Counted from the first letter of the stretch, positions 26,080-35,107 are shown. The stretch: DNA of 64,000 nucleotides from Oligoflexia bacterium (GCA_035326705.1 DAOLES010000002.1:107660-171659), one strand, 5' to 3'. The notes: generated by a model from the letters alone, not told the origin. Numbers and translations are program-made.

Positions 26080-27282
26080 CTATTTCATTTTACTTTTGAG
26101 ATAGTTTGTTATTGATTCATAGTTAGAGTCAGTGTCTATTAACCCTTGCGCATATTGCATAGCTTTCTTTTTGTGACTGTTTTTTATGCCATGATTAAAT
26201 AAGAAGTCAATCATGTATGTTGATTGTCTTTTTATTGCTATGATCAATAGGTTTTCATTAGCATTGTTAACGTTGTTAATATCCATGCCATGTTCTAAAA
26301 AAAGGTTTAACAGTTCACTGTTTTCTTTTTGTACAAGAGAGAATAAAATAGATTCGCCTTTCTTGTTGGTTTGCTCAATGTTTACTTCATGATCATTGAT
26401 TAATAGCTCAATTAAGTTTTTCGTTTTTTCTTTTATGACCAAGTTGTCTTCATAATAAGGGCCAAAAAATAACTGGAAGAGAATATTTTCATTGTTATTA
26501 TTGACGTGATTAATATCAATATTGTCTTGCAGCAGTAAAAAATGAATGCAATTAAATAGTTTTTCATTATCGTAACTGTATTTTGCAGCAAGCATAATCA
26601 ATGAGTTGCCTTTAGTGTTAGTCAAGTTAATGTTTGCACCAGAATCAATTAAGTCTAAGGCAAATTTTTTGTCATTCCACTGACTAGCATAATATAAAGC
26701 AGACTTTCCTTCATAGTCCTGCATATTCAATAAACTTAAGGGGTTTTCAGAGTTATTAATTACATTCAATAAGTGTAAAGCCGCTTTAAGATTTTCCTCA
26801 TTGTATGAAGCAAAAATTAATGGACTACTGTCAGAATATGGGTTTTTTATATTTAGTTTAGCGCCATGCTTAATCATTAGGTCTAATATTTCAATATTAT
26901 TTAGTTCAATAGCAGCAAATATTGGGTAAGGAATAAACTCATAAGTTTCTCCTTCTTCATGTAGATCTGCCCCAGCTTCGATTAGTTTTTTTGCTAGATC
27001 AATATTACCATTCTTTAGACTATGTAAAACCAATTCTAGAGGATAAAAATCTGAAGATTTATTTTTATCCATAAGCAGCATGTTGTTAAAATCTTCATCG
27101 CTGTAAGGCTCATCCGGGGAAAATTGAAAGGAAGCAAACCATGTACACCAGTCATTTTTTTCAGGTAAAGCAATTGAACAAGCCATAAATTTTTCGCTGT
27201 CAAAAAAGTCATTTTGATCAGGGACTTGAGCAAATAAAGGTCCAAAAAATAACAGTAATGTAAGTATGATTTTTTTAACCAT
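26080..27282 (-). CDS. Secreted ankyrin-repeat protein
   Basis: The ATG at 27282 has AAGGA upstream and begins a signal peptide (VKKIILTLLLFFGPLFAQ). The mature protein of about 380 residues is built of ankyrin repeats: LIEAGADLHEEGE, MIKHGAKLNIKNP, GKSALYYASQWN, LIDSGANINLTNTKGNS, FLEHGMDINNVN. Periplasmic ankyrin proteins bind other proteins, sometimes protecting against oxidative stress or acting as antitoxin-like immunity factors; no such partner is evident. It starts 23 nt after the vWA gene in the same operon. Confidence 0.82.
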   Translation of the reverse strand: MVKKIILTLLLFFGPLFAQVPDQNDFFDSEKFMACSIALPEKNDWCTWFASFQFSPDEPYSDEDFNNMLLMDKNKSSDFYPLELVLHSLKNGNIDLAKKLIEAGADLHEEGETYEFIPYPIFAAIELNNIEILDLMIKHGAKLNIKNPYSDSSPLIFASYNEENLKAALHLLNVINNSENPLSLLNMQDYEGKSALYYASQWNDKKFALDLIDSGANINLTNTKGNSLIMLAAKYSYDNEKLFNCIHFLLLQDNIDINHVNNNNENILFQLFFGPYYEDNLVIKEKTKNLIELLINDHEVNIEQTNKKGESILFSLVQKENSELLNLFLEHGMDINNVNNANENLLIIAIKRQSTYMIDFLFNHGIKNSHKKKAMQYAQGLIDTDSNYESITNYLKSKMK

Positions 27283-27305
27283 TGGAAAATTCCTTGTAAC
27301 TAAAT

Positions 27306-28001
27306 TTAATGACAACCAAATGTTGCTGAGAAAAATTGAGCTAAGTTTTCTAGATTGGTCTGAAAATAGGCTTCCTCTGTTTTATCCGGAATACCCGAAA
27401 TAGAACGCATAAATTGATTGATATCAGTACTATGTTGTGATGCTTTTTCGGTAACAAGGTGTAGAGAAATAATACCCATGCCTTGAGATTTGATGTATTG
27501 AGCATACGATTGAGCCCTTTGGTGATTATCACCATCAACACCATCACTGATTAGAATCAGTATTTTTTGATAATTTTCTTGCTCTTCTCGATCTTTTGTC
27601 ACTGTATTATTGTGATAGAAGAAAGCGTTGCTTAACGCTTTGGCAATATTTTCGTTACCATACCCCTTAGACCAAAAGCCATTAAAAGCTTCTTTATCTC
27701 TAGTTAGATCTACTCTTAAGACACTCTCATCTTCAGTTTGGCGATTGTTTGTGATTATTGGGAACTCCCATAAACCAACCCTTGTTTCAGGGTTCCATTG
27801 AATTAATTTACTTGCTATCGTTTGAACAGCACTGTACAGAGTTTCTTCACGGCCATTGAGGCTTCCTGAAGTATCTACAAGTAACCATATGTCACCGTTT
27901 AAGCAGTTGCCCCAATCCAAATTTTGGGCATGTGATTTGTTTTGAAAAGGTAATAATAAAATAAATGTAAGTAAAATATGTTTCCCCATAATATAGCGCA
28001 T
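27306..28001 (-). CDS. Secreted von Willebrand factor A domain protein
   Basis: A signal peptide (GKHILLTFILLLPFQNKSHAQ) precedes one vWA domain: IWLLVDTSGSLNGRE with the MIDAS DxSxS, RVGLWEF, the central helices, and ILILISDGVDGDNHQR with the second MIDAS acidic residue. vWA domains bind protein ligands through a metal ion. The start could be 28001 or 27989; neither has a Shine-Dalgarno. The gene lies between the Wzi-like barrel and the ankyrin protein, in one operon. Confidence 0.82.
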   Translation of the reverse strand: MRYIMGKHILLTFILLLPFQNKSHAQNLDWGNCLNGDIWLLVDTSGSLNGREETLYSAVQTIASKLIQWNPETRVGLWEFPIITNNRQTEDESVLRVDLTRDKEAFNGFWSKGYGNENIAKALSNAFFYHNNTVTKDREEQENYQKILILISDGVDGDNHQRAQSYAQYIKSQGMGIISLHLVTEKASQHSTDINQFMRSISGIPDKTEEAYFQTNLENLAQFFSATFGCH

Positions 28002-28044
28002 CGCATTATTTTTGGTTTTTGTCAAGGTGGATTTGAATAAGATA

Positions 28045-29550
28045 TTAAAAAACATATTTTCCACTGAGGCCTACAAATACATCGTCTCTATTGTTGTTTT
28101 CAATATAGTTGTAGTTTTGTGTATGTTGATAAGTGATATTGCCATTAAGAGAAAATAGAGCTTTGTTGGCGGCGTTTTGCTGATTCCAAAAACATTGTAA
28201 ACCGGTTTGATAAGCATGTTCTGAGCTTTCAACATTAGGGTCTGTGTTGCCATAAAATTTATTTTTAAAATCAGCAGTGCCGCTGGATTCAAAGCCTGCT
28301 TGCACAGAGCACAATAGTTTTTTTGACCAAAAATAATTAAGCTTGGCATAGCTGCCAAGTCCATCTGGTCCAATGGGATGGCCAAGGACTTTATTTTGGT
28401 TGATAAAGCCTGATTTAAAGTTTCCATGTCTGTAAGCAATATAGCTGGTTTTGGCAAATTCAAAACTAGCATCCATTTTTGGTGTTCCAAACAGTTGGTA
28501 AATATGTAAACCTAGCAAGCTTTGAAAATCACGAGCGTTGATGGGGATGTTATCACAACAATCTTCAACCAGGAACTCAGCATAGGCTTCTACTTTTTTT
28601 GGAAACAACTGATAACGAGCATCAAAAATAAAATTACGGTTGCTGACGCCAGAATAATCAGAAAAAACATCACCAAAATAGATTAGAGGATTTTGATCTT
28701 GGGTACTTTTACCAGCAAATTGAACAGTATAACTCATACCCAATTCCAAGCGTTTGTTGGGCGCAAAAGACAATTTATGCCCAACAAAAATTGGATTTTC
28801 ACGATTACGGTTGGCATCAAGCACAGATATAAAAGTTTCGTACTTTACAGGGCCCAAAAACTTTAAGAAGTTAGAGAACTCAATTTCTTCATCATTGAAA
28901 ATACGGATTGCCCATAAAGGAGGGGTGTTGTTGGATAAATTAAAGCTGTTAATTCGTCCTAAATTCCATTGGATAGAACTTTTTCCTAGCAAAATACGCA
29001 GTTTGGAGAACTTTAGCAGGATGTTAGCATTGTAGAGATCCATGCTAAAATCTTTGGATTGCTCATTTAAATTGAAATAAGCTCCAGCATTGATTTCTAA
29101 TGTGTTAGCAAAACTTAAATGCAGATAGGGATCAAAAAATACATTACTTCCATCATGCAGTTTCTTGTCTTGATCAAAAAAAGGTGAGTTATCCAACAGG
29201 TGATTTTTTGTGGCATCAATGTCAATGATAGCTCTATCCGGTATTGAGCTATGAAATAGTCCGCTGTTCAAAGAAAATTGTGCATAAATGTTTGATAAGT
29301 GACCTTTAGGAAAAAAAACATAACCCTTGGCATCTGGTGATGAGCTGTTGATAAGATTATTGAGGGTCTGTTCGCTATAGCTGTGTTGACCTCTTAAGTT
29401 AAAACCAGGTAGGGGTTGCATGTCTGCGTATTTTTTAATGAGGATATATCTAAAATCGTCGTTGGCTAGGAAACTTTGTCCATAACTGCTGCTTACAAGG
29501 AAAAGGTAGCTTAAAAAAAGTAGTGGGTATAAACGTGTCGCTTTTTTCAT
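28045..29550 (-). CDS. Wzi-like outer-membrane beta-barrel (capsule assembly family)
   Basis: A 501-residue protein with a signal peptide (KKATRLYPLLFLSYLFLVSSSYG) and a long run of amphipathic strands ending VFVGLSGKYVF with a C-terminal Phe. Features recalling Wzi/OprB-like capsule assembly barrels are a plug-like N-terminal region, RILLGKSSIQWNLGR, VEAYAEFLVEDCC and LGHPIGPDGLGSYAKL. Wzi binds capsular polysaccharide at the outer membrane. It overlaps the small gene upstream by ATGA. No capsule polymerase is in view, so the ligand is unknown. Confidence 0.75.
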   Translation of the reverse strand: MKKATRLYPLLFLSYLFLVSSSYGQSFLANDDFRYILIKKYADMQPLPGFNLRGQHSYSEQTLNNLINSSSPDAKGYVFFPKGHLSNIYAQFSLNSGLFHSSIPDRAIIDIDATKNHLLDNSPFFDQDKKLHDGSNVFFDPYLHLSFANTLEINAGAYFNLNEQSKDFSMDLYNANILLKFSKLRILLGKSSIQWNLGRINSFNLSNNTPPLWAIRIFNDEEIEFSNFLKFLGPVKYETFISVLDANRNRENPIFVGHKLSFAPNKRLELGMSYTVQFAGKSTQDQNPLIYFGDVFSDYSGVSNRNFIFDARYQLFPKKVEAYAEFLVEDCCDNIPINARDFQSLLGLHIYQLFGTPKMDASFEFAKTSYIAYRHGNFKSGFINQNKVLGHPIGPDGLGSYAKLNYFWSKKLLCSVQAGFESSGTADFKNKFYGNTDPNVESSEHAYQTGLQCFWNQQNAANKALFSLNGNITYQHTQNYNYIENNNRDDVFVGLSGKYVF

Positions 29551-29798
29551 GGGGTATTCTTTGTACTTTGTTCAGTGTTTGAGTTGAGTGGGATGGGTTT
29601 TTTTATAGAAGGTTTCTTATTTTTTTTACTGGATTGATGGATCACCATAATCAATAAAGACAAATTTATCATACCGGCTGAGACCATCGCGATATCTCTA
29701 CCGCCTTTAAATGACTCAGCTTTTAGTGTGCTAGAGCTGATCATAAGTATAACAATCAAAAAACAAACAGATTTTTTTACAAAAGCCATGGCCTGCAT
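29547..29798 (-). CDS. Small membrane/secreted protein of unknown function
   Basis: 83 residues: an N-terminal hydrophobic segment (VCFLIVILMISSSTLKA) that may be a signal peptide, a second hydrophobic stretch (MVSAGMINLSLLIMVIH), and a Lys/Ser/Asn-rich tail. The stop overlaps the start of the Wzi-like gene by four bases (ATGA), which supports real translation and coupling. The ATG at 29789 is an alternative start. I do not recognise the family. Confidence 0.55.
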   Translation of the reverse strand: MQAMAFVKKSVCFLIVILMISSSTLKAESFKGGRDIAMVSAGMINLSLLIMVIHQSSKKNKKPSIKKPIPLNSNTEQSTKNTP

Positions 29799-29866
29799 GC
29801 TAGCGCAATATCATTTTTAGGGCAGAAAAACATGGTTTTTTGTGTTAATTTGGCTATAAGCCTTAT

Positions 29867-30856
29867 GTGAAGATCTTGATTACAGGGAGTACCGGTTTTA
29901 TTGGGCAAAACTTATTAAAGTATCTTGATTCAGCTCAATATCAAATTACTATTCTTAATCGTAAACAAAAAAAATTCAATAATACCTCTATCAAGCAAAT
30001 TATTGGCGATTTACATGATCAGGATGCTTTAAGACAAGCTGTTGTTGGACAGGATATGATTGTGCATCTTGCTGGTTGTGTTAAAGCTAAAGACCAAATA
30101 GCTTTTGATCATGTGAATGTAGAGGGGACTAAAACGCTGTTGGATGCAGTGCTTGATAAGAATCCAAGTTTAAAGCGGTTTATTTTAATTTCGTCTTTGG
30201 CGGCGGCTGGGCCGGCAAGATCAGGGAATATTTTAGATTGTAAGCATGAAAATGAGATAAACCAGCCCATCAGCATGTATGGTGAGAGCAAGCATCGTTC
30301 TGAGAAAGTTTTTTTAGCCCATGCCTACTCTGGTGAAAAAGTGATCTTAAGGCCACCTATTGTTTATGGACCGCATGACTATCAATTGTTGGATTTATTT
30401 AAGCTGTTGAGCAAAGGTCTTGCATTAAAAATGCAGGGCAAAGAAAAGTATTATAGTATGGTTTTTGTTGAAGATTTCTGTAAGGCAATCCAATGCATGC
30501 TTGATGCCCAAAACGTAGAGAAAGAGAATATTTTTTATGTTGCTGACCCACAATTGTACAGCATGCAAGATATTATCCATCATTTTCAAAAGGCAGCAAA
30601 CATTAAAAAAATCAGAGTCTTAAAACTGCCTAAAGTTTTCTTTAAAGTAATAGCCATAGCTGCAGACGGGGTTGCAAATATTTTTTCTAAGCCTCAGCCA
30701 TATAATTCAGATAAATATAGAGAGATGTTAGCAGAAGCATGGACGTGTTCTCCCAACAAGATAAAGCATCAACATAATTTTGAGTGTCAGTATGATTTGC
30801 AAGCAGGGTTTGAAAAAACCATACAATGGTATCAGGAACAGAGGTTGTTAAAATGA
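29867..30856 (+). CDS. Extended SDR / NAD-dependent epimerase, CerR-like (predicted ketosphinganine/ceramide reductase)
   Basis: A 329-residue Rossmann enzyme: KILITGSTGFIGQNLL (TGxxGxxG cofactor loop), IIGDLHD, VHLAGCVKA, and the active-site YGESKHRSE (YxxxK) with an upstream Ser in FILISSLAAAG. It starts at GTG 29867, with a -10-like TATAAG just 6 nt before, suggesting a leaderless message. In Caulobacter the sphingolipid gene CerR belongs to this family and reduces the 3-keto group after acylation. The overlap with an acyltransferase and the nearby serine palmitoyltransferase gene make that the likeliest role; a sugar epimerase is the alternative. Confidence 0.75.
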   Translation: MKILITGSTGFIGQNLLKYLDSAQYQITILNRKQKKFNNTSIKQIIGDLHDQDALRQAVVGQDMIVHLAGCVKAKDQIAFDHVNVEGTKTLLDAVLDKNPSLKRFILISSLAAAGPARSGNILDCKHENEINQPISMYGESKHRSEKVFLAHAYSGEKVILRPPIVYGPHDYQLLDLFKLLSKGLALKMQGKEKYYSMVFVEDFCKAIQCMLDAQNVEKENIFYVADPQLYSMQDIIHHFQKAANIKKIRVLKLPKVFFKVIAIAADGVANIFSKPQPYNSDKYREMLAEAWTCSPNKIKHQHNFECQYDLQAGFEKTIQWYQEQRLLK

Positions 30857-32004
30857 TGGATATTATTGAGTTTAGTCTAAATGATAAAGTTTTACTTAGA
30901 GATTTTGTAGAGTTTCCATTTAAGTTATACCAAGGTGAAAAGCACTGGGTACCTAAGCTTAAGATGGACTACTTGGGTGCAAGTTTGCTTGGAAAAGTTG
31001 GCATGTTCGAAGAACAGTTCCCATTCCATCAAGATGCAGAAACAGTTTTTTTGATGGTTAAGCAAGAAGATCAGATTTTGGCAACCATGACCGTTTCTAT
31101 CAATCATACTTACAATGATTACCAACAACAGAATGTTGGATTTTTTGGTTTTTTTGAATGTGTTAATAAAGTTAAGGTTGCGCAATTCCTGTTTGAGCAT
31201 GCAAAAGCATGGTTAAAAACAAAAGGGATTCATTCTTTTATAGGACCTTATAATTTTACGTACAACCATACCTGTGGCGTGTTGGTCAAAGGCTTTGATC
31301 TCAGTCCTTATGTTGAAATGACCTACAATTTTGATTATTACGATGCGTTATTACATTCAGTTGGCCTTAAAAAAGCCAAAGACTTGCTTTCATTTCATGT
31401 GCCAGTGGTTGAGCAATCTAGAGAAGCACGTTACTCGAAGTTGGCACAAAGAATTTTAAAAAGAAATCAAATCACCATTAGGCCGGTATCGTTAAAAAAC
31501 TTTAAGCAAGATATCAGAACTTTTGTAGATATTTACAATGAAGCTTGGGAAGATTTATGGACTTTTGTTCCATTGAGTGAGCAAGAGGCAGACATTATAG
31601 CGGACAGCATTAAGCCCATTATCATACCTGAGATGTTTTTATTTGCTGAAAAAGACGGTGTACCTATAGGGGTCTCAGGCTTAATTCCAAATGCAAATGA
31701 AGTCTTAGCACTAACAGATAATAGTTTTGGACAAAGTGATGTATACCGAATATTGAATCTTCTCTTTAAAAAGAGCAGGATTAAAAGTGCACGGTTAATG
31801 GCATTTGGAGTTCGAAAAAAATTCCGTAAAAAGGGATTAGAAGCAGCCCTCTTGTCACATGCGCAACAAAAATTAAGTGGCTGTGGTTTTTCACAATGCG
31901 AAGTAGGTTGGGTGCATGAAGACAATCAACTTATTTTAGGAACCATTGAAAGTTCTAAGGGAGTACATTATAAAACTCACCGCATTTATTCGGGTAGTTG
32001 TTAA
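30853..32004 (+). CDS. GNAT-fold N-acyltransferase, candidate bacterial ceramide synthase (bCerS-like)
   Basis: The ATG at 30853 overlaps the SDR stop (ATGA) and follows GAGG, so I prefer it to the ATG at 30826. The roughly 383-residue product starts with FVEFPFKLYQGEKHWVPKLKMD, typical of a large GNAT-like group. It continues with ATMTVSINHTYND, VGFFGFFECVN, FIGPYNFTYNHTCGVLVKGF and a second half ending with RKKFRKKGLEAALLSHA, an acyl-CoA-loop-like stretch. The bacterial ceramide synthase characterised in Caulobacter is an acyltransferase unrelated to eukaryotic ceramide synthases and is GNAT-like. Position between the CerR-like gene and serine palmitoyltransferase supports this role, unproven by sequence alone. 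Confidence 0.65.
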   Translation: MMDIIEFSLNDKVLLRDFVEFPFKLYQGEKHWVPKLKMDYLGASLLGKVGMFEEQFPFHQDAETVFLMVKQEDQILATMTVSINHTYNDYQQQNVGFFGFFECVNKVKVAQFLFEHAKAWLKTKGIHSFIGPYNFTYNHTCGVLVKGFDLSPYVEMTYNFDYYDALLHSVGLKKAKDLLSFHVPVVEQSREARYSKLAQRILKRNQITIRPVSLKNFKQDIRTFVDIYNEAWEDLWTFVPLSEQEADIIADSIKPIIIPEMFLFAEKDGVPIGVSGLIPNANEVLALTDNSFGQSDVYRILNLLFKKSRIKSARLMAFGVRKKFRKKGLEAALLSHAQQKLSGCGFSQCEVGWVHEDNQLILGTIESSKGVHYKTHRIYSGSC

Positions 32005-32014
32005 CAAGATATCA

Positions 32015-32992
32015 ATGAAACGTTTTCTCACAATAGTTCAGTATGTTTTTGCAGCCGTTAGTTTGCTTGCAATTACGGTTTATGTGTTTCGTAAATTTCC
32101 TGTTGATCAAAGTAAACTGTCTGAACTACGTTGGGGTTATCTTATTTTTTTGTTATTCTTAGCTGTCTTAGATTTATGGCTAAGAGCTTTCAGGCTAAGG
32201 CAAGTAGCGTCACTATTAAAAGAAAAAATCACAGTGTTTAAAACCTTTCAGGTAGCAAGTTTAGGGGATTTTTACTCCAGCATAACGCCGTCAAGAATGG
32301 CGGGTGAACCCAGTCGCTGGTATTATTTACAAAAATTTAATATTCCAAAAGTCAAAGCAGCTTCAATCATAGGTATAGAAAATACCATCGATCTTGTTTA
32401 TTTAATTTGTTCAATCTCGCTGATACTGTACTTTTCTCAAACTCAATATGATCAACTACAAGATAGATTGTCAGGTTTAATTAAAGTCTTTTTTACAGTT
32501 TTTTGTATTATTTTGTTTTTGATGGTTTTTAGTAAAAAATTAACTTACTCTTTTTTGGTTGGTGTACAGAGAAAGTTTAAAAAAATTAATTTAGCTAAGA
32601 AATATATTCAAGCACGTGCTTATTTTTTAAATATTCTCAACTATGGGAAATTGCGTTTTTTTGCTTATGTAGGGATAACTTTTCTATGGTGGTTTAATCG
32701 CTTCAGTATATTATGGTTGATTGCGCTGATGCTTGGCTATTCGTTGTTGCCTGCAGATGTTTATATTCCTCAGTTTCTTATGTTTAACTCTTTACACTTA
32801 ACACCATTGCCGATCAGTGGCGGTTCCTTTGAGGCAGCATTTGTGCTGATTTATAAAAGTAAGATACCCATAGAAGATATGGCAGTTAGTTTATTTTTAT
32901 GGCGATTCTTCACCTACTATATTTATATGATTAATGGAGCGGGCGTACTTTTAATCAGATCGTTAAAAAGCAAACAATTAAAAGACACCTAG
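32015..32992 (+). CDS. UPF0104 / LPG_synthase_TM family membrane protein
   Basis: I use the ATG at 32015 (MKRFLTIVQYVFAAVSL); the longer frame needs a TTG inside the upstream gene. The 325-residue protein has about eight hydrophobic helices, the conserved VASLGDFYSSITPSRMAGEPSRWYYLQ loop region, and HLTPLPISGGSFEAAFVLIY near the end. This is the transmembrane part of lysyl-PG synthase (flippase-like), found alone in many lipid and glycan loci. It may flip or position a lipid; the nearby ceramide genes suggest which. Its 3' end overlaps the convergent serine palmitoyltransferase gene by 15 nt, with a 6-bp hairpin at the junction. Confidence 0.78.
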   Translation: MKRFLTIVQYVFAAVSLLAITVYVFRKFPVDQSKLSELRWGYLIFLLFLAVLDLWLRAFRLRQVASLLKEKITVFKTFQVASLGDFYSSITPSRMAGEPSRWYYLQKFNIPKVKAASIIGIENTIDLVYLICSISLILYFSQTQYDQLQDRLSGLIKVFFTVFCIILFLMVFSKKLTYSFLVGVQRKFKKINLAKKYIQARAYFLNILNYGKLRFFAYVGITFLWWFNRFSILWLIALMLGYSLLPADVYIPQFLMFNSLHLTPLPISGGSFEAAFVLIYKSKIPIEDMAVSLFLWRFFTYYIYMINGAGVLLIRSLKSKQLKDT

Positions 32993-34177
32993 GTCTTTGG
33001 CTGCTTTTCTAAAACATTCTACTATGAACTCTATTTGCTCAAAGGTGTGGTTGTGCATATAGCTGGTTCTGATTAAAGTTGTTCCCATAGGTACGGCTGG
33101 GGGCAGGACTGGCGCACAAAAAATTCCATGATCAAACAAGGCTTGATTGAATTTAAAGGTAAAAGTCATATCGTTTTCACCTTCCAAAATAATAGGAATA
33201 ATAGGTCCACCATGTTCAGGTACGTTAAAACCATATTCATTAAACAATTGACGAGCATACTCAGTATTTTTATGCAACCGACTGATACGCTCAGGCTCAT
33301 CACGAATAATCTGTAAAGATTTTAATGCAGCAGCAGCACTGGCAGGAGGTATGCTGGCACTAAAAATCAGTGCTCTAGCATGGTGTCTAATATAGTTAAT
33401 GACATCTTTATTGCTGGCAACATAACCACCAATAGAGGCTAAAGATTTACTGAATGTACCCATGTTAAGATCAACACTACCAGACATATTAAAATGTTGT
33501 TCTGTGCCTTTGCCTTCTTTCCCAGCAGCTCCAATTCCATGTGCATCATCAATGTATAAAAAAGCATTGTATTTTTTAGAGAGTTCTACAAGCTCGGGTA
33601 GTCTGGCGTATTCGCCAGTCATACTGAATACACCATCAGAAACAATAATTTTTTCTTGGGTATCTTCGTGTTTTTTTAATAGAGATTCTAATCGTTCAAT
33701 ATCGTTATGGTGGTAGCGACAAACTTTAGCCAATGAAAGGTTGTTGCCGTCAACTATGCTGGCGTGATTTTCTTTATCACTGAAAATAACAGTTTTTTTG
33801 GTGGACAAAGCTGTTAAACTGCCTAAGTTGGCAAAAAAACCGGTGCTAAAAACCACACAACTTTCATAACCAAGAAAGTTGGCTAAAGTTTCTTCTAGCT
33901 CATCATGTATAATGGTGTTGCCATTAAGAAAACGTGAGCCGCTACAAGAAGTGCCATACTTTTTTAGTGCTTGATCAGAAGCTTCAATCACGCGTGGATC
34001 GGTGGACAATGAGACATAATCATTAGAGCATGCCAGAAGCTTTTTTTCTCCATTGACTTCAACATGAACACCATCACTTTTGTTGACTGGTCTAAAATAT
34101 GGGTATATGCCGGCTTCTTTCATCGCGTGCGAGTGCGTGAATTTTTTCAATCTTTCCAGAAGATGCATCAACCCCAT
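32978..34177 (-). CDS. spt: Serine palmitoyltransferase-like alpha-oxoamine synthase
   Basis: A PLP-dependent fold-type I enzyme condensing an acyl thioester with an amino acid. At 399 residues it resembles Sphingomonas serine palmitoyltransferase: YGTSCSGSRFLNGNTIIHDELE, VVFSTGFFANLGSLTAL, ENHAS (PLP-stacking His138), IDDAHG (Asp210, His213), and GTFSKSLASIGGY with the Schiff-base Lys244. The GTFSKS form is typical of serine palmitoyltransferases, while KBL and BioF proteins usually have a GTLGKA-like site. It would make 3-ketosphinganine, the first step of sphingolipid synthesis. No acyl carrier protein gene is next to it. CqsA- or KBL-like activity is the alternative. Confidence 0.85.
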   Translation of the reverse strand: MGLMHLLERLKKFTHSHAMKEAGIYPYFRPVNKSDGVHVEVNGEKKLLACSNDYVSLSTDPRVIEASDQALKKYGTSCSGSRFLNGNTIIHDELEETLANFLGYESCVVFSTGFFANLGSLTALSTKKTVIFSDKENHASIVDGNNLSLAKVCRYHHNDIERLESLLKKHEDTQEKIIVSDGVFSMTGEYARLPELVELSKKYNAFLYIDDAHGIGAAGKEGKGTEQHFNMSGSVDLNMGTFSKSLASIGGYVASNKDVINYIRHHARALIFSASIPPASAAAALKSLQIIRDEPERISRLHKNTEYARQLFNEYGFNVPEHGGPIIPIILEGENDMTFTFKFNQALFDHGIFCAPVLPPAVPMGTTLIRTSYMHNHTFEQIEFIVECFRKAAKDLGVF

Positions 34178-34313
34178 ATAGCGAAATAAGCCTATTAACG
34201 CAAGCGATTTTCAAAAAGTATGTGTTGATTACTAAATGAACTGCTAGGGATCTAAGAAAGTATAAAATGTTATTTTTCTAGTAGTTTACAATGAATTTCA
34301 CATATAAATTAGG

Positions 34314-35063
34314 ATGCAAGGTATGTTGAAAGAAAACTTACATTATTGGACAAAAAAATATGGATTTAAGATCATTCAATGGCTGGAAAAGCGCATGGAA
34401 AGAGCTTCAAAGTTTAAATTACTAGCATTCTATGATCCTTATATATTGCCTTGGGTAAAAGGACTAGAAGATCAATGGCAAATAATTAGAGCAGAATTAG
34501 ACCGTTTACTTGAACATTGGCAACAATTGCCTAACTTTCAGGATATATCAAAGGATCAAACAGCCATTACTCAAGATGATCATTGGAAAACGGTTATATT
34601 TTATGGCTATGGTTTTAAGACAGATTTTAATTGTGCTGTTTGTCCCATAACAGCAGAAATTTTAAGTAAAATTCCTGGGATGACTACAGCCATGTTTTCT
34701 ATATTATCTCCAGGTAAAATTATTCCACCGCATAGAGGCCCATACAAAGGGGTTTTACGCTATCACTTGGCTTTAAAAGTTCCTCAAGACTACAAAAATT
34801 GTAAAATTAGAGTGGGGGAGACTTGGCTAAGTTGGCAACAAGGAAAAAGCATACTTTTTGATGATACCTATGAACATGAAGTCATTAACAATACTAATGA
34901 AGACAGGGTCGTTTTATTTTTGGATATTGTTCGGCCTTTTTATTGGCCAATATCCTGGTTAAATAGATGTGTGATCTTTTTAATTGGTCGTTCTTCTTAT
35001 GTACAGCAAGCCAAGCAAAACAATGCAGCATGGGAAAAAAAATTAAAAAAAATATTTCAGTAG
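34314..35063 (+). CDS. Aspartyl/asparaginyl beta-hydroxylase-family dioxygenase (LpxO-like)
   Basis: A 249-residue Fe(II)/2-oxoglutarate oxygenase of the Asp_Arg_Hydrox type. PGMTTAMFSILSPGKIIPPHRGPYKGVLRYHLAL contains the first iron His and the co-substrate region, and ILFDDTYEHEVINNT has the second His; RVVLFLDIVRP follows. The family includes LpxO, which hydroxylates the acyl chain of lipid A. Position divergent from serine palmitoyltransferase suggests hydroxylation of the ceramide acyl chain or long-chain base, an inference. Hydrophobic stretches near the C-terminus could hold it on the membrane. Confidence 0.82.
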   Translation: MQGMLKENLHYWTKKYGFKIIQWLEKRMERASKFKLLAFYDPYILPWVKGLEDQWQIIRAELDRLLEHWQQLPNFQDISKDQTAITQDDHWKTVIFYGYGFKTDFNCAVCPITAEILSKIPGMTTAMFSILSPGKIIPPHRGPYKGVLRYHLALKVPQDYKNCKIRVGETWLSWQQGKSILFDDTYEHEVINNTNEDRVVLFLDIVRPFYWPISWLNRCVIFLIGRSSYVQQAKQNNAAWEKKLKKIFQ

Positions 35064-35084
35064 TACTGAATTGGCTTTTTTTTT
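35056..35084 (+). terminator. Weak terminator after the hydroxylase gene
   Basis: TTCAGTA (35056-35062) and TACTGAA (35064-35070) form a small hairpin that covers the stop codon. A run of nine Ts begins at 35076. The stem is short and the loop tight. Confidence 0.45.
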
Positions 35085-35107
35085 AGAGTGCTGTAAGCAT
35101 AAAAGCA

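Noticed and set aside
30826..30852. Longer start for the GNAT-fold acyltransferase
   Set aside because: The ATG at 30853 has a GAGG upstream and an ATGA overlap with the SDR gene; the earlier ATG lies deeper in that gene without a ribosome binding site.
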